In this document: one piece after another, positions 42,026 to 53,265 of the stretch | How the letters are laid out: each line of letters begins with the position of its first letter | How positions within the stretch are numbered: position 1 is the first letter of the stretch | NCBI GenBank assembly: GCA_037783545.1 | Contig: JBBELK010001634.1 | Location: 21,000 to 84,999 of the forward strand | DNA: 64,000 nt | Origin: Henricia sp. BOLD:AAB3569 | Taxonomy: Eukaryota > Echinodermata > Asteroidea > Spinulosida > Echinasteridae | Direction: 5' to 3' | Translations under genes and position numbers: made by a program | Notes under the pieces: model-generated | Told to the model about the DNA's origin: nothing | What the model saw: only the letters and a program-made list of their open reading frames with translations | The model's database searches: none

Positions 42026-42091
42026 CCCCTTTACCGTGGAAAGACTCATTTACATTTCAGAGACTCCGAAAGCTTGTAATGCTTCACATAC

Positions 42092-42370
42092 CGTAAAATC
42101 TAGTGTATAAGGCACACCCATGTATAAGGCGTATCCCCACCTTTCAAGCTTTAAAAAACCTACGGCCAAAAACAAAAATGATGCGGTGACACTGTTTTGT
42201 TTTTTTCTTTTGTAAATGGATTCCAAGCAATAAAGTAAAGTTGTTATGAAGCCAACAGTATTTACTGCCAAAAATCCAGGGGCATTGTGGCCTAAAGTAC
42301 CGGGAAAAGACGGCAACGTTGATGTCGTTGTGAAGTTCAAGCCCTGACTGCTGTCAACAGCAGCTTGACA
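42092..42370. other. Intron with a GTGTATAAGGC transposon end
   Basis: TACCGTAAAATCTAGTGTAT and GTGTATAAGGCACACCC resemble the complement of the element end at 1317-1400. A near-perfect hairpin AAGTCTTCATCAGGC...GCCTGATGAAGACTT lies at 42437-42470, just downstream. Confidence 0.45.
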
Positions 42371-42500
42371 AAACGGTGCGTGTCTATTAAAACGGTGCGT
42401 GTCTATTTAGCGATACAACATTTCAGCCACAATCTTTAAGTCTTCATCAGGCGATGAAGATTTGCCTGATGAAGACTTACAAATTATGGTTGAAACATCA

Positions 42501-42873
42501 TGGGCCCAATTCCATAAAACATGTTAGCACCCGATTTTTTCTGCAAAATTCGAGACACATTTTCCAACAGATACACAACTTTCAGCTGTTGAAATATTCC
42601 AGTCAGCGACAGGCAAGGGTCTTCTGTGGTAGTGATAATCATCCCAAAATGGAAACATAACCGATGATGGTATTTGAAAAATGTTACGTTTACTTATGAA
42701 AGCAGACGATGAACGCGTTCGAACAAAACAGACGACAGCGTTGCGCGCGCACTCTCTATGCGCGCTTAGAACAACAAGCTTTATGAAATACGCCCTTGCT
42801 TGAGCGAATATTCCTGCTATGCTTAATCCAAATTTTTGATTAAGCGTAATATGTTTTATGAAATTGGCCCCTG
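42501..42873. mobile_element. CCAATTTCATAAAACATG-type element, internally deleted
   Basis: Shorter copy of 11466 and 17395, missing about 110 bp near the left end. Ends 85 bp before exon 14. Confidence 0.8.
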
Positions 42874-42958
42874 GTCCCTATCGCTGACCACATCGTGAGA
42901 CAGCAGATGAGTATTTGTTCATTCCTCCTTTCATTCCGTACTCTCTCACTCTCTTTAG

Positions 42959-43210
42959 CTGAAACAACTTGAGAACCAGATCGAAGAAGACTACAACGAG
43001 CGTCAGTCTCTCATGAGAGACAAACGTGACTTTGAACGTAAACTAGCTGATATGCAGGAGCGTCCACAAACAGGTGATAAAGACACCGAGAGAAGACTCC
43101 GGAAGAACTTGAAGAAGACTAAAGCTCTGTTGACCGACGCTCAAATGGTGATGGACAGGCAGAAAACAGCTGCACCGAGCAGTTCCAAAATGAAACAGCT
43201 TAAAAATGAG
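42959..43210 (+). CDS. MYO18A: MYO18 exon 14: coiled-coil tail (84 codons)
   Basis: The 252-bp phase 0-0 exon encodes LKQLENQIEEDYNERQSLMR, DKRDFERKLADMQERPQTGD, then RRLRKNLKKTKALLTDAQMV and MDRQKTAAPSSSKMKQLKNE. The RLRK.LK.TKALL.DAQ block followed by a short Ala-Pro-Ser break is specific to MYO18 rods. The break near residues 71-77 interrupts the coil. The acceptor is CTCTCTTTAG and the donor GAG|GTAATA. A TTAA-type MITE starts 31 bp past the exon. Confidence 0.96.
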
Positions 43211-43241
43211 GTAATACAGTAATTAAAGTAAATTTTGAACC

Positions 43242-43745
43242 TTAAAGGCCCTGTAGATGATCTGTTTTTGAGCGATATTGCGAATAAAACCATTATAAAT
43301 CAAAAGAAAGACATCGACAAACTCATCCGAAGAAATTTCAGCTTTGTCAAATGTACCACGTTTAAAAAAAACATGAAAATCCTTATGCGTTTTCCTGGTC
43401 TTGGCGGGGTGTTTCAAATATTCGTTCTCAGTTGATCGGGTACTATGTGGCTTGCGTCATGCACTCTGTGGCGCACATCATATACTGCGTGCACACGCAC
43501 ACGCAGTACACAGCGCCCATGCCTTTTGGACCGCGTAGATGCGAACCAAAAATAAGTAAATTGTTTGCAAACGATCTAAATAATTTCATCTTTACGGATT
43601 ACTTTCTGGTAAAATTATATCATTTTGAGCGAAAACCTTTCATTGGATAGTTGCTATTAATTCAATCTTTACTTTCAGAACCTTTCCCCTGTAAACTCGT
43701 CGATTACTTTTTGGGGTCATTGCAAATGATCCACTGGGCCTTTAA
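43242..43745 (+). mobile_element. TTAA-flanked MITE, GTAGATGATC family
   Basis: Ends TTAAAGGCCCTGTAGATGAT and ATGATCCACTGGGCCTTTAA. Starts 31 bp after exon 14. Confidence 0.85.
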
Positions 43746-44020
43746 AGCGCGTTCACATTATTATGGAAAAAAATGGCATGCCTGTGCCATTGGTTTGTAC
43801 AGAAGCTAATTTTCTGCTTGTGCGCAGCCTATCGCGACTCGCAAAACGCTTTGAGCTGGGTTAAAGTTCAAATTTGTTAAACTTTGACCGCAGTGCACTG
43901 ACCTTTTGCAACACACAGCCAATGAGGTACCAGAGAAGCCCCAGGTTACCGGGTTGAATTTTCTATTTTGGAAATATCGTTGATTGGAAGCTCATGCAAT
44001 GCGGTAAGCGCATGAACGAC
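43741..44020. repeat. Diverged relative of the 21981 MITE
   Basis: Shares TTTGAGCTGGGTTAAAGTTC and the CTATTTTGGAAA..GCATGAAC-type stretch in the reverse sense; the ends are poor. Confidence 0.45.
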
Positions 44021-44053
44021 CCTTGATGATAAGATCAAAAAAGGGTCCCCAAT

Positions 44054-44191
44054 CTAATCAGGACATTTGCAGAAGCAGCCGCAACATTATGGAATAAGAT
44101 ACCGGAACACATCAAAATCTCAACATCTATCAAACATCGCTTGCGTGACGGTATGCAAACACACCAGCTGCGATTGAAACGCCGTATATGA
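44054..44191 (+). pseudogene. LINE reverse-transcriptase C-terminal fragment
   Basis: LIRTFAEAAATLWNKIPEHI then KISTSIKHRLRDG and a stop. The F..AA..LWN.LP..I....S...FK..L pattern is the usual end of CR1/Jockey-type LINE ORF2 proteins. Confidence 0.55.
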
Positions 44192-44251
44192 CAGTAAAGA
44201 CATACAAACATTTATGTCTTAGCTAAGATGTCCTGACTTTTGGATATTGCA

Positions 44252-45075
44252 CAGGGGTGTAAAATGTCCGATTTTTAGCTGATTTCAGCTTTATCTTTAA
44301 TGTGCCAATTTAATTTCAGCTTTTTTTCTCCCGACATATTTCCGCTTTTTTTCCACCCATGCGTAAGCATTGATTTTATTTTCCGCTTTTTTTCTACAGT
44401 ACGGTACTTGTCATTTTCTAGCGCACACCATGTGCAACCCAGCATTCAGTATAAAATTCCATTCTCAAAGCCATAGAATGCACCAACTGGGGATATTAAT
44501 TCATCAAGATGTCAGTGCAACTTAAGTGGGCCCCGGACCCCACGCCGTTAAGGCTTCGCACTCGCAATGCATAGTTCCGACCTGTCAATCAAGCCGAACC
44601 CGCGACCAATCACAACAGAGCTAGTAGACGGCGCCCACAAAGGTCAAAGTGATGCAATCATCACAAACAATCCGCGATGTTCTGCACATACAGTTTGTAT
44701 GTTGTATGCGCCAGTAACCGGGTGAATTTTGGTTTCAATGTTGGGCGATTCGCTGTTCAAAGGTAGGAAAGCGCATTTTTATGAAAGGTATGTCATCCCT
44801 GCATTACTAGCCCTTCGCTCAGTGTGTGCTACGGTAACTGGCGACCTCAAAACATAAATACCTTTGGGTTTTCTCCAATGAATCTGTGCTTTCCATGCCG
44901 AGTCCCGTTGCTTTGTACGTAGTCTCGCCATTTTTTTGCGATAGCTTGTGAGCACGTAGCAACAATATCCAAGGGGGCGGGGTTAACTGGGCAATCTCGG
45001 AACTATGCATTTCAGCTTCATGAGCTATTTCAGATTTTTTTCAGATTTTGTTGGGATTCTACACTCACACCCCTG
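44252..45075. mobile_element. CAGGGGTGT inverted-repeat element with a nested MITE
   Basis: Ends CAGGGGTGTAAAATGTC and ACACTCACACCCCTG; ATTGCA flanks both sides. The body is rich in TTTCAGCTTTTTTTC-like words. It is split at 44566-45011. Confidence 0.7.
44566..45011. mobile_element. AATGCATAGTTCCGA-type MITE, nested
   Basis: Ends AATGCATAGTTCCGACC and CTCGGAACTATGCATT; third copy in the window. Confidence 0.85.
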
Positions 45076-45230
45076 ATTGCAAGACATTTTTTAATGTTAG
45101 GACATATGATGTGTCTCATACTTAAGACGGTTATATTACAGTCCACCCCAGGTCCACATGATTTCTTACTTTGTCCGTTTCTGCTGCCACGCTTGTGTAA
45201 TGCCAGGAGAGTAAGTCAAAACATGTCTCA

Positions 45231-46142
45231 GGGCAATTCCGGAAATTCAAATTTACACTTCAGAGACTTTAAGGGCTTGTAATGCTTCACATATTCAAGT
45301 TGTTTGATTTTAAACACATGTTCTTCAAGCATCATTGATGAAAGTGTAATTCCTAAAAAACTTTCTCAATATGCGTGGTACATCCAAAAATATCTCGGTT
45401 TCGGACGTACTCATTGAGTACGTCCGAAACCGAGGGTTTAAGGGACCCTACACACTTACTGAGAATGGCATTACAATCAGTTTTTCAGGAATTACATTTC
45501 CGTCAATGATACTTAAAGGCCATGTAGATGATCTGTTTTTGAGCGATTCTGCAAATAAAACCATTATAAATCAAAAGAAAGACATCAACAAAGTCATCCG
45601 AAGAAATTTCAGCTTTGTCAAATGTACCACGTTTAAAAAAAATATAAAAATCCATATGCATTTTCCTGGTCTTGGCGGGGTGTTTCAAATATTCGTTCTC
45701 AGTTGATCGGGTACTATGTGGCTTGCGTCATGCACTCTTGCGTCATATACTGCGTGTGCGCGCGATCCATAAAAATGCATCGGGTTGGATCATGCACACT
45801 CAGTACACAGCGCCCACTCATTTTGGACCGCGTACATGTAGATGCGAACCAAAAATAAGTAAATCGTTTGCAAACGATCTAAATAATTTCATCTTTACGG
45901 ATTATTTTCTGGTAAAATTATATCATTTTGAGCGGAAACCTTTCATTGGGTAGTTGCTATTAATTCAATCTTTACTTTCAGAACTTTTCCCCTGTAAACT
46001 CGTCGATTACTTTTTGGGGTCATTGCAAATGATACACTGGGCCTTTAAAGAACATGCGTTTAAAATCAAACAACTTGAATACGTGAAGCATTACAAGCCC
46101 TCAAAGTCTCTGTAGTGTAAATTCGAATTTCCGGAATTGCCC
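45231..46142. mobile_element. GGGCAATTCCGG foldback element, interrupted
   Basis: Same palindrome as 38457. The right arm is opened at 45513 by a TTAA MITE and resumes AGAACATGCGTTTAAAATC at 46049. Confidence 0.85.
45513..46048 (+). mobile_element. TTAA-flanked MITE, GTAGATGATC family, nested
   Basis: TTAAAGGCCATGTAGATGAT to CACTGGGCCTTTAA. The empty target in the sister palindromes reads GCTTGAAGAAC, so TTAA (or TTGA) was duplicated. Confidence 0.85.
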
Positions 46143-46314
46143 TTCAGCACATTTTTGCTGTTATTTAATTCTCCTTTCTAAACTTCCCAGTCCAAAATTA
46201 CAATAAGCACCAGTCATACGTAATGCCTTTAAAATTGTGAACACAACATCTGGTATGGTGCCTGATCACCATTAAAATGAAACAACCAAATTTGGGATGA
46301 GAGGAAAATCGTAA

Positions 46315-46396
46315 AGGGCCTTATCGGGATTCGAACCCGAGACCCGAGATGTTGTGTTCGTTACTTTGCCCAGTTGCGCAACCATGCAACACCGAG
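46315..46396 (-). mobile_element. tRNA-like SINE (reverse)
   Basis: On the minus strand, GGTTGCGCAACTGGGCAAAG precedes CGGGTTCGAATCCCGATAAG, then a TACGATTTTCCTCTCATCCC tail. It shares B box and tail with 46726. Confidence 0.6.
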
Positions 46397-46725
46397 AGAA
46401 AAATTGGGTCATAGGGAAAACCTGACGGAGTATACCAACTGTGACCTTTATCACGGTGCGTCCATATTTGTCTTGTTCCCCAAAGTAGGCCTACATGTAT
46501 GTGTCGGGTACGATCGGGCAGTCTGCACTGCCGCTTGATAGTGCGTGTAATCTTCCGTTAAGAATCACTGTCGGTGCTGCACAATTTCTTGATCGCGCAA
46601 CGCCTGTGCCATTGTGATGCACACAATGAACAATTTCAAAACGGGACCAAACTATTTTTTTCTCAAGCCTCGCTTTGGTTACGTTCATTTTAATAGGAGA
46701 AAAGGGAAGATGGATAAAGGATAAA

Positions 46726-46850
46726 GGTCTATAGCTCAGCTGGTAGAGCATCTGCTTAGTGAATTAGAGCTGATCAGAGGTCTCAGGTTCGAATCCCGAT
46801 AAGGCCCTTACGATTTTTTTCTCATCCCAAGTTTGTTCTCATCCCAAGTT
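46726..46850 (+). mobile_element. tRNA-like SINE (forward)
   Basis: TATAGCTCAGCTGGTAGAGC is a clear A box and CAGGTTCGAATCCCGATAAG a B box. The anticodon stem is disrupted. The tail ACGATTTTTTTCTCATCCC matches the reverse copy 330 bp away. Confidence 0.65.
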
Positions 46851-46863
46851 TGTTTGATACCCT

Positions 46864-47194
46864 GTTTACACCGAAATCCCAAGGGACTTGAGAGTGATTT
46901 ACGAAAAAAATTGGTCAAAATGGCATTTCCTCAGGAGTTGGTCGGCAAGATCTTAAGTTCCTCCTATGTTACTTGTCAGAAGGTCGTAAGTTAGTCCTGA
47001 ACACTCGCAATAACTCGGGGGAATCGCCATCGCTCGGCACAAGTTCCCCGACCGTATGGAACGGTTCAAAACGGTCGGGAAACTTTCTCGGTCGCCCCCT
47101 TGACAAAAGTTTCATGACCACTCACGAGTCCAAGAAATACAGAATTTTACAACTCGTAAGTCGACCCTAACTTGGTCGTGCTTCGGTGTAAACA
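46864..47194. mobile_element. TGTTTACACCGAA inverted-repeat element
   Basis: Ends TGTTTACACCGAAATCCC and GTGCTTCGGTGTAAACA. ACTCGTAAG, AACTCG and GTCGG words recur inside. Ends 55 bp before exon 15. Confidence 0.65.
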
Positions 47195-47249
47195 TGATTA
47201 CCAGTACTGTTTGCTTATAACTTGAAAATATACTTCTGGTTTGTTGCAG

Positions 47250-47363
47250 CTTGAGGATTCTCAGTATGCAACCATGGCAGCCGTTAAGGCAAGACAGAGT
47301 CTAGAGAATGAACTGACTGAACTCCAGAATCAACTAGATGACATCAGCAGAAATAAAGCAGAG
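47250..47363 (+). CDS. MYO18A: MYO18 exon 15: coiled-coil tail (38 codons)
   Basis: Phase 0-0, reading LEDSQYATMAAVKARQSLEN then ELTELQNQLDDISRNKAE. It corresponds to the [24 protein letters not shown] section of MYO18A and shows regular heptads. The acceptor is TTTGTTGCAG and the donor GAG|GTACTT. It sits in a 200-bp clearing between two inverted-repeat elements that end 55 bp before it and begin 29 bp after it. Confidence 0.94.
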
Positions 47364-47392
47364 GTACTTGTTTACGTACAGCTAAGGCCCGC

Positions 47393-47920
47393 TTCAAACG
47401 TCGCGCTTATGCCGTGTCGAATTAAATTAAACTTTATTGTTTTATTTTTTTTTATTCGACACAGCACAAGCACGACGTATGAGGCCATTTGGCTCGGCAA
47501 AATGAGTTCGACACGGCAGAAGATTTTAGCTCGACAGGGTCTGCCGTGCTAACTCTATTTAGTGCGGCACAAGCACGGCTTCAAACGTTGTGCTTCTGCC
47601 GTTATGAATTTAATTCCAGTTCGAAGTTGGTCTGCAATATTTTTTACAACTAGGAATGCGTATGTGAGTGAAGATAAAGAAATAACCAACAAACAAGTGC
47701 ATAAAAATAATAAATATGGCGACGTACAATGGACAGAATGGAAAACGCACGTGCACAACGTCCATGTCGTGCACAATACTCATCGGCCATGTTGGATGTA
47801 TTTAAGCTCGACTGGGAGTTTGCAATTAAGTTTGACGTTTGAAGCCACTGCCGTGCTAACGTCGTGCCAAGTTGAATTTAATTCGATACGGCATAAGCGC
47901 GACGTTTAAGGCGGGCCTTA
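47393..47920 (+). mobile_element. GCTTCAAACGTCG-type inverted-repeat element, full length
   Basis: Ends TAAGGCCCGCTTCAAACGTC and GACGTTTAAGGCGGGCCTTA. Starts 29 bp after exon 15. Reverse relative at 9229. Confidence 0.85.
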
Positions 47921-47967
47921 GTTATCTTTGCAAGTAAAACAGTTTGTTGTCAAAGGTTATTGTTCAT

Positions 47968-48380
47968 AGGGCGCCTTTGTTTCATCACAGATCCGAATCT
48001 AGATCCCGAAATATTTCACCGCTTGGAAACAACGAAACTGTTCTCAACTAGGATCTCAAATCATGTAAACAGCAATTTAATTACAAAATTTGTTAAATTT
48101 TGGTGCCAAATTTCACCTATCACATTCATCGTATTAAAATAAACAAGCAGCCTCAATTTGTTTATAGTATCGTGTATTGCCACTAAGAATTGGAATGACA
48201 CGGTTTACTCATGCAAAAATGTTTGCAACATTCACATCGCCATTTTGGATCTAGCGCTGAACCGAGCTCAAAAAGGATCCCAGAGATCACATATCTCGAT
48301 CAGAATCTGCGCGAAGTAAACGAGTTCACCTTAGATCTGCGCAGATCTGGATCTGGATCCAACTGAAACATACACGCCCA
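47968..48380. mobile_element. Element rich in AGATCTG words (copy 1)
   Basis: Ends AGGGCGCCTTTGTTTCATC and GAAACATACACGCCCA. CAGATCCGAATCTAGATCCC and TCTGCGCAGATCTGGATC are packed near the ends. Relative at 54378. Confidence 0.7.
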
Positions 48381-48435
48381 TAGAAAATGTGAGAGATGAA
48401 AAAAATGTGGTTCCTGACCCTACTCCAAAAACATT

Positions 48436-48726
48436 TTGTGACAACATGCCTTTCTAAAAACCCTGTGTACAAATTTCCAATATACGCTCGTAACCGGGAC
48501 GGACACTTTACATGTTAGGCTGTCACAGTTATGAGCATATATTGGAAATTTGTACACAGGGTTTTTAGAAAGGCATGTTGTCACACTGTTTGTAACCCTT
48601 TTTGGGCCGAAGTTATCTCTTCAGAACAACTGAAACTTATTTCTTTTATTTTGAGACCAGACAAAGGTATTTTCTGGAAAATATGGTCTGTGTTGCTAAA
48701 ATGCCCCCTTTACCGTAGAAAGACTC
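48436..48726. mobile_element. Foldback element, GGGGGCATTTTGGC type, left arm truncated
   Basis: Keeps the centre and the right arm to GCCCCCTTTACCGTAGAAAG. Confidence 0.75.
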
Positions 48727-48913
48727 GGCTCTAAAATTCACCAGAAAGCTCTAAAATGTACATGTACCACACATTTTCAAAATCGTACTGGGGAGAACCT
48801 TGTGATGACAACATTTTCCTAATTTATGCATTCAAATGTGGTTATTGCAAACATTAAAGGTCGACTAGACATTTTAACCGGGCCACTTGAAATGCCGACG
48901 GGCCAGTGACGAC
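48727..48913 (+). repeat. Dispersed repeat, left part of filled copy
   Basis: Matches 2450-2655; the remainder continues at 49458 beyond the MITE. Confidence 0.7.
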
Positions 48914-49457
48914 TTAAAGGGCCCCTTATTTGGGATTTTTATCAATGAAATCTATGCTACAAAACCAATATACTATTTGGAGCTTGTTTTGGGGGTTAAA
49001 ACAAAAGTTTTCAGTTTTTATGCTAATGAAAATATGCATATTCATGACCAAGGTCATGATGTCACAAGAGGCAAACGCAGGAAAATCACATTCAACTGTG
49101 CACAAAAGATTCCCCTTTTTTTCTCAAACGTCCTGGATCTTTTGTATAATCCATGACTGTTTGAGTTTGTTCTACATGTTTCCTGATAAAACTGGGGGAG
49201 AAAACGGCAGCAATTTGCTACAAGTCCAACTTGAAGTCTTATGTTTTTTCTTAACTTTTCCCTTCCGTCTTCCTTACGTGATGCACTCCAAACAGCGCCC
49301 TCTGTCTGTGGTTTATTGCAATAAAATCTTCAAAGTTGAAAAAGGCTACCTTTTATTGATTTTACATTACAACAATTGCATGTCTTGCTGAACAAGTAAT
49401 CCATCATATGAAGCAAAGATTAGGCAAAAAGTTGTTTAGCATGTCATAGCCCTTTAA
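48914..49457 (+). mobile_element. TTAA-flanked MITE, GGGCCCCTTATTT-type, with known empty site
   Basis: TTAAAGGGCCCCTTATTTGG to CATAGCCCTTTAA. The unfilled paralogue at about 2650 reads GATTTAAGCCAACTGGCC. Confidence 0.9.
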
Positions 49458-49490
49458 GCCAACTGGCCTTGTTGCAAACGCTGGTATTCC

Positions 49491-50244
49491 AACGTGAAAC
49501 CGGGTAGTATTAAAAATCAAAATGGAATATTTGAAAGTTTGTTTTAAGTTCAAACTTAGTTTTTTTTACAAAAGAAAATATTCTGAGTCTGGAATTTCTA
49601 GGTATTCTAAGTATGAAACCAGATACTAAAATCAAAATGGACTATTTTAAAGTTCGGTTTTAAATTCCAACCAATTTCAGTAACAACAAACAAATATTCA
49701 GGGTTTGAAATTTCCCATTAAAAAATTCCTCCACCACAGTGCACAGAAACCGTCAAAAAGGATACGTAAGAAAAACCATAAGTTTCTACTGACGAAAATT
49801 GATCGACAAATTCCCTAGCCACAAGTTGAAACTCGATCCCCGTTATTCATTAGATTGGCATCAGAAGTAGTCCACAGTTTAGGCCTGCCTTAACATTTAT
49901 GGCAGACTGCAAGAGAACCACTTTACTAATGTGACTGCAACCCGACTCTCCGAGTGCTTTTCTAACCACTTCTTTTCTGTCATCTTTTGTCCCCCGTTTC
50001 CTCCGAGACATCTTTGTTTTCATCTCGGGATCTCCCAGATGAATTGTGATGTTTCTGAGTCTTTAGTCGTGCTTCTCTTGGAATGTTTTCTGCAATCTTA
50101 GAGTTTCTGGTACCGTATCTGCTGTAACATTCTTCAACATTTTTGCAAGGAGGGGAATTCTTGATAGCACCAAAGGCAAATGCCACTTAAATTTTCCCAA
50201 GTCCTAAATTAAATTAGTGCTGTATACTCAATATAATGGTGTCT
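49491..50244. other. Intron, nothing recognised
   Basis: ATCAAAATGGA..ATTT..AAGTT occurs twice (49515, 49631), an old short duplication. No gene seen. Confidence 0.4.
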
Positions 50245-52426
50245 TAGTAGGAGACCAGCCTGTAGGTCCCGTGACCAAATTCTGGGAACAAAGGTTTGAA
50301 AGTGTTTTTGTGTTCCCTGATGAATACTGAACATTTTTGACTTGGGCTGCCCTCTTGAAAATGTCAGGCATTTCCGGGAGGGGTCAACAAAGGTCAAACA
50401 GGGGTCAAAATTCAAATATATTCCAATCGTATCGATATGCATATCAAATTACTCGTCTAGTCATGAAGATTCCAAAAATGTATAGTTTGTTATACCTCCG
50501 ACCTTAAATGAGGCGCTGTGGTCAAAAACGTTGAAAGGTCAACGCACTTTTGACTGGTGGTCAAATTCACCAACACAGTTAACATTATCCGATTCTAATG
50601 ATTTTAGTGTCTAATAATATGTTTTCTGACATGGCAAATTCAACTAAGCAACTTTTAAAAGTAAAAGTGGTTGCCATAACCTTGAAATTTCAAAATGGCT
50701 GCTAAAAGGTTAACATAAATTACCCAAAAACAACCATTTTTTTCCCAAACCCATGGATAAGAAATTATTAAATGTTTGTCACCGAAACGTCACAAACAAT
50801 TTAAACACTCCATTTTTAAAACAAATAATGATTTTTAATTATGTGTATCCTTTTTCTTTAGAGCACATGCTCGATATAATATTGTACAATATACCATATA
50901 AAGTGTAGGCCTATAGGTAAATGATGATGATGGGCTGTGAATATCTGCAACAATATAGCTTCAACAACATGTTCCCTCATTGGGTAAAAGTTTATGGATG
51001 CAATGAAACTGACATTTTACGCTTGGTAAGTACCTCATTGAACAAACCCATGGATAAGAAATTATTAAATGTTTGTCAATTCAGTGAGACAACCCACTGG
51101 AAAATGATCAGTAATCGTGTTGACCTCTATTGACTTTGCAGATTTTGAGGTTTAACACCCGTTCTTTGAGTGAAAAAAGCCCCTTTTCCCCGTGCATCAT
51201 ATATTTAAAAAAAATAACCAAACTAAAGGTAATACTCTATACTTTGAAATGCGTAGCGAGTTGGTGAGAAACATAGACGTACTTTTTATGTACTCAGAAA
51301 AGTTTGCAGTGCGGCGCTGTTTTCCGTGTCATTTTCCTGCGCTGAGCGTAGGGTCACGGAGCTCAGTGAGCAGATGCGCGCAAGTTGTTCATATGGGTCA
51401 GAGAAGATCAAGTAAATCGACCAATTTTCATCAAGCATGAAATAAGGTCGCAATGATTCAGAGTAATATATGTCCTGTATGTACTCAATTAATATTACTA
51501 GCTTGAGGAATGTAATAATATTGCCGTATGGGCTCTGGCCCATTTAAAGCCATCAATTGTTTTGTAAATATTAACTTTTTGTTGTGTCTTTGGTCCAATC
51601 ACATATGAAAAAAAGGATGAAAGGTTCAATGAGGTACTTACCAAGCGTAAAATGTCAGTTTCATTGCATCCATAAACTTTTACCCAATAAGGGAACATGT
51701 TGTTGAAGCTATATTGTTGCAGATATTCACAGCCCATCATCATCATTTACCTAGATACACTTTATATGGTATACTGTACAATATTATATCGAACATGCAT
51801 GTGCTCTAAAGAAAAAGGATACTGACACATAATTAAAAATCATTATTTGTTTTTAAAATGGAGTGTTTCAATTGTTCGTGACGTTTCGATGACAAACATT
51901 TAATAATTTCTTATCCATGGGTTTGGGAAAAAAATTGTTCTTTTTGGGTAATTTATATGTTAACCTTTTAGCAGCCATTTTGAAATTTCAAGGTTATGGC
52001 AACCACTTTTACTTTTAAAAGTTGCTTAGTTGAATTTGCCATGTCAGAAAACATATTATACACTAAAATCATTAGAATCGGATAATGTTAACTGTGTTGG
52101 TGAATTTGACCACCAGTCAAAAGTGCGTTGACCTTTCGACGTTTTTGACCACAGCGCCCTCATTTAAGGTCGGAGGTATAACAAACTATACATGTTTGGT
52201 ATCTTCATGACTAGACGAGTAATTTGATATGCATATCGACACGATTGGAATATATTTGAATTTTGACCCCTGTTTGACCTTTGTTGACCCCTCCCGGAAA
52301 TGCCTGACATTTTCAAGGGGGCAGCCCAAGTCAAAATTGTTCGGTATTCATCAGGGAACACAAAAACACTTTCAAACCTTTGTTCCCAGAATTTGGTCAC
52401 GGGACCTACAGGCTGGTCTCCTACTA
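50245..52426. mobile_element. Giant foldback element, arms about 800 bp
   Basis: Left arm 50245-51042 and right arm 51627-52426 are inverted copies beginning TAGTAGGAGACCAGCCTGTA. They differ at scattered positions. The 584-bp loop starts with ACCCATGGATAAGAAATTAT, which also occurs in each arm. A 41-codon frame starting MMMMGCEYLQQYSFNNMFP is intact in both arms, but no known domain was recognised. Confidence 0.85.
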
Positions 52427-52465
52427 TCTGGGATAACACTGAGTAAAAACATTGTTGAGTGGGAT

Positions 52466-52548
52466 TCAAGTGCAACACAGACCATATTTTCCAGAAGATA
52501 CCTTTGTCTGGTCTTAAAATAAAAGAAATAAGTTTCAGTTGTTCTGAA
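52466..52548. repeat. Fragment of GGGGGCATTTTGGC foldback
   Basis: ACACAGACCATATTTTCCAG and GAAATAAGTTTCAGTTGTTC match 34160-34240. Confidence 0.65.
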
Positions 52549-52551
52549 GAG

Positions 52552-53015
52552 ATAGGGGCCGTCCATAAAGTACGTACGCACGGAGTGGGGGAGGGGTTGT
52601 TGTTGACATTGCGTACACCATGCGTACAGGGGGGAGGGGGGCGGTCCAAGCCAATGCGTATGTACGCAAACCAAATTTTGTTTTTAGTAAATCGGGAAAT
52701 GATGGACAAGTTGACCATGGCTTCAGACCTTATGTACGAAACATATTAGACAGGCCACACATTTTACTTACACATCTCACATTTTTCTCACTCCTCAAAT
52801 TAGGTTTTCTCCAGTTTAATGATGCTTGATGTGTCATTTTAAGTAAACAAAAAAAAATGCAAAAGAAATCTATACATTTTGTCATTTATTTCAGACTTAG
52901 GTGGCGACATGCGAATCGTACTACACGTAGTAGTATATAGCACTATACATGTACATGTAGTACTGAACCATTTTTACCAATGCTTACCAATGCCGAGGTA
53001 TATATGGAATGCATA
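52552..53015. mobile_element. GTCCATAAAGTACG-type element, partial
   Basis: Reverse complement of 16560-17050 with moderate divergence; a small foldback fragment (TATACGCTCGTAACCGGGAC) follows at 53036. Confidence 0.7.
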
Positions 53016-53148
53016 TGCATTGTAAACATTTTCAATATACGCTCGTAACCGGGACAGCCTAAAATGTAACACAATTGTTACATATGCATGTATCACTTGA
53101 AATCTGTTGTCTCATGCACTGTTTTTATCTGACCTTTTAATATCGTAG

Positions 53149-53265
53149 GCTGAAGGGAAAATCTCCCAAATGAACCGCGAGATGAACGACCTCCAGTCAA
53201 GACAGGAAGACCAAGAGGAGGACTTCAATGACCTGCTCAAGAAACACAGGACACTGGTGCTACAG
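53149..53265 (+). CDS. MYO18A: MYO18 exon 16: coiled-coil tail (39 codons)
   Basis: Phase 0-0, reading AEGKISQMNREMNDLQSRQE then DQEEDFNDLLKKHRTLVLQ. It aligns with the [24 protein letters not shown] section of MYO18A. The donor is CTACAG|GTAAGG. The last 30 bp of the exon with the first bases of the donor are the unit that recurs in the minisatellite at 55325-57143. A foldback element begins 57 bp after the exon. Confidence 0.94.

Larger units (their letters stand above)
41037..42047. mobile_element. Foldback element, GGGGGCATTTTGGC type, interrupted
   Basis: Same palindrome as 34126-34552. The right arm is cut inside TGCCCCCTTT by a 585-bp insertion and resumes CCCCTTTACCGTGGAAAGAC. Confidence 0.85.

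Noticed and set aside
50921..51133. Frame beginning with four Met codons, present in both arms of the giant foldback
   Set aside because: Its presence twice follows from arm identity. It is short, matches no family I know, and the frame does not continue beyond the arm, so I did not call a gene.
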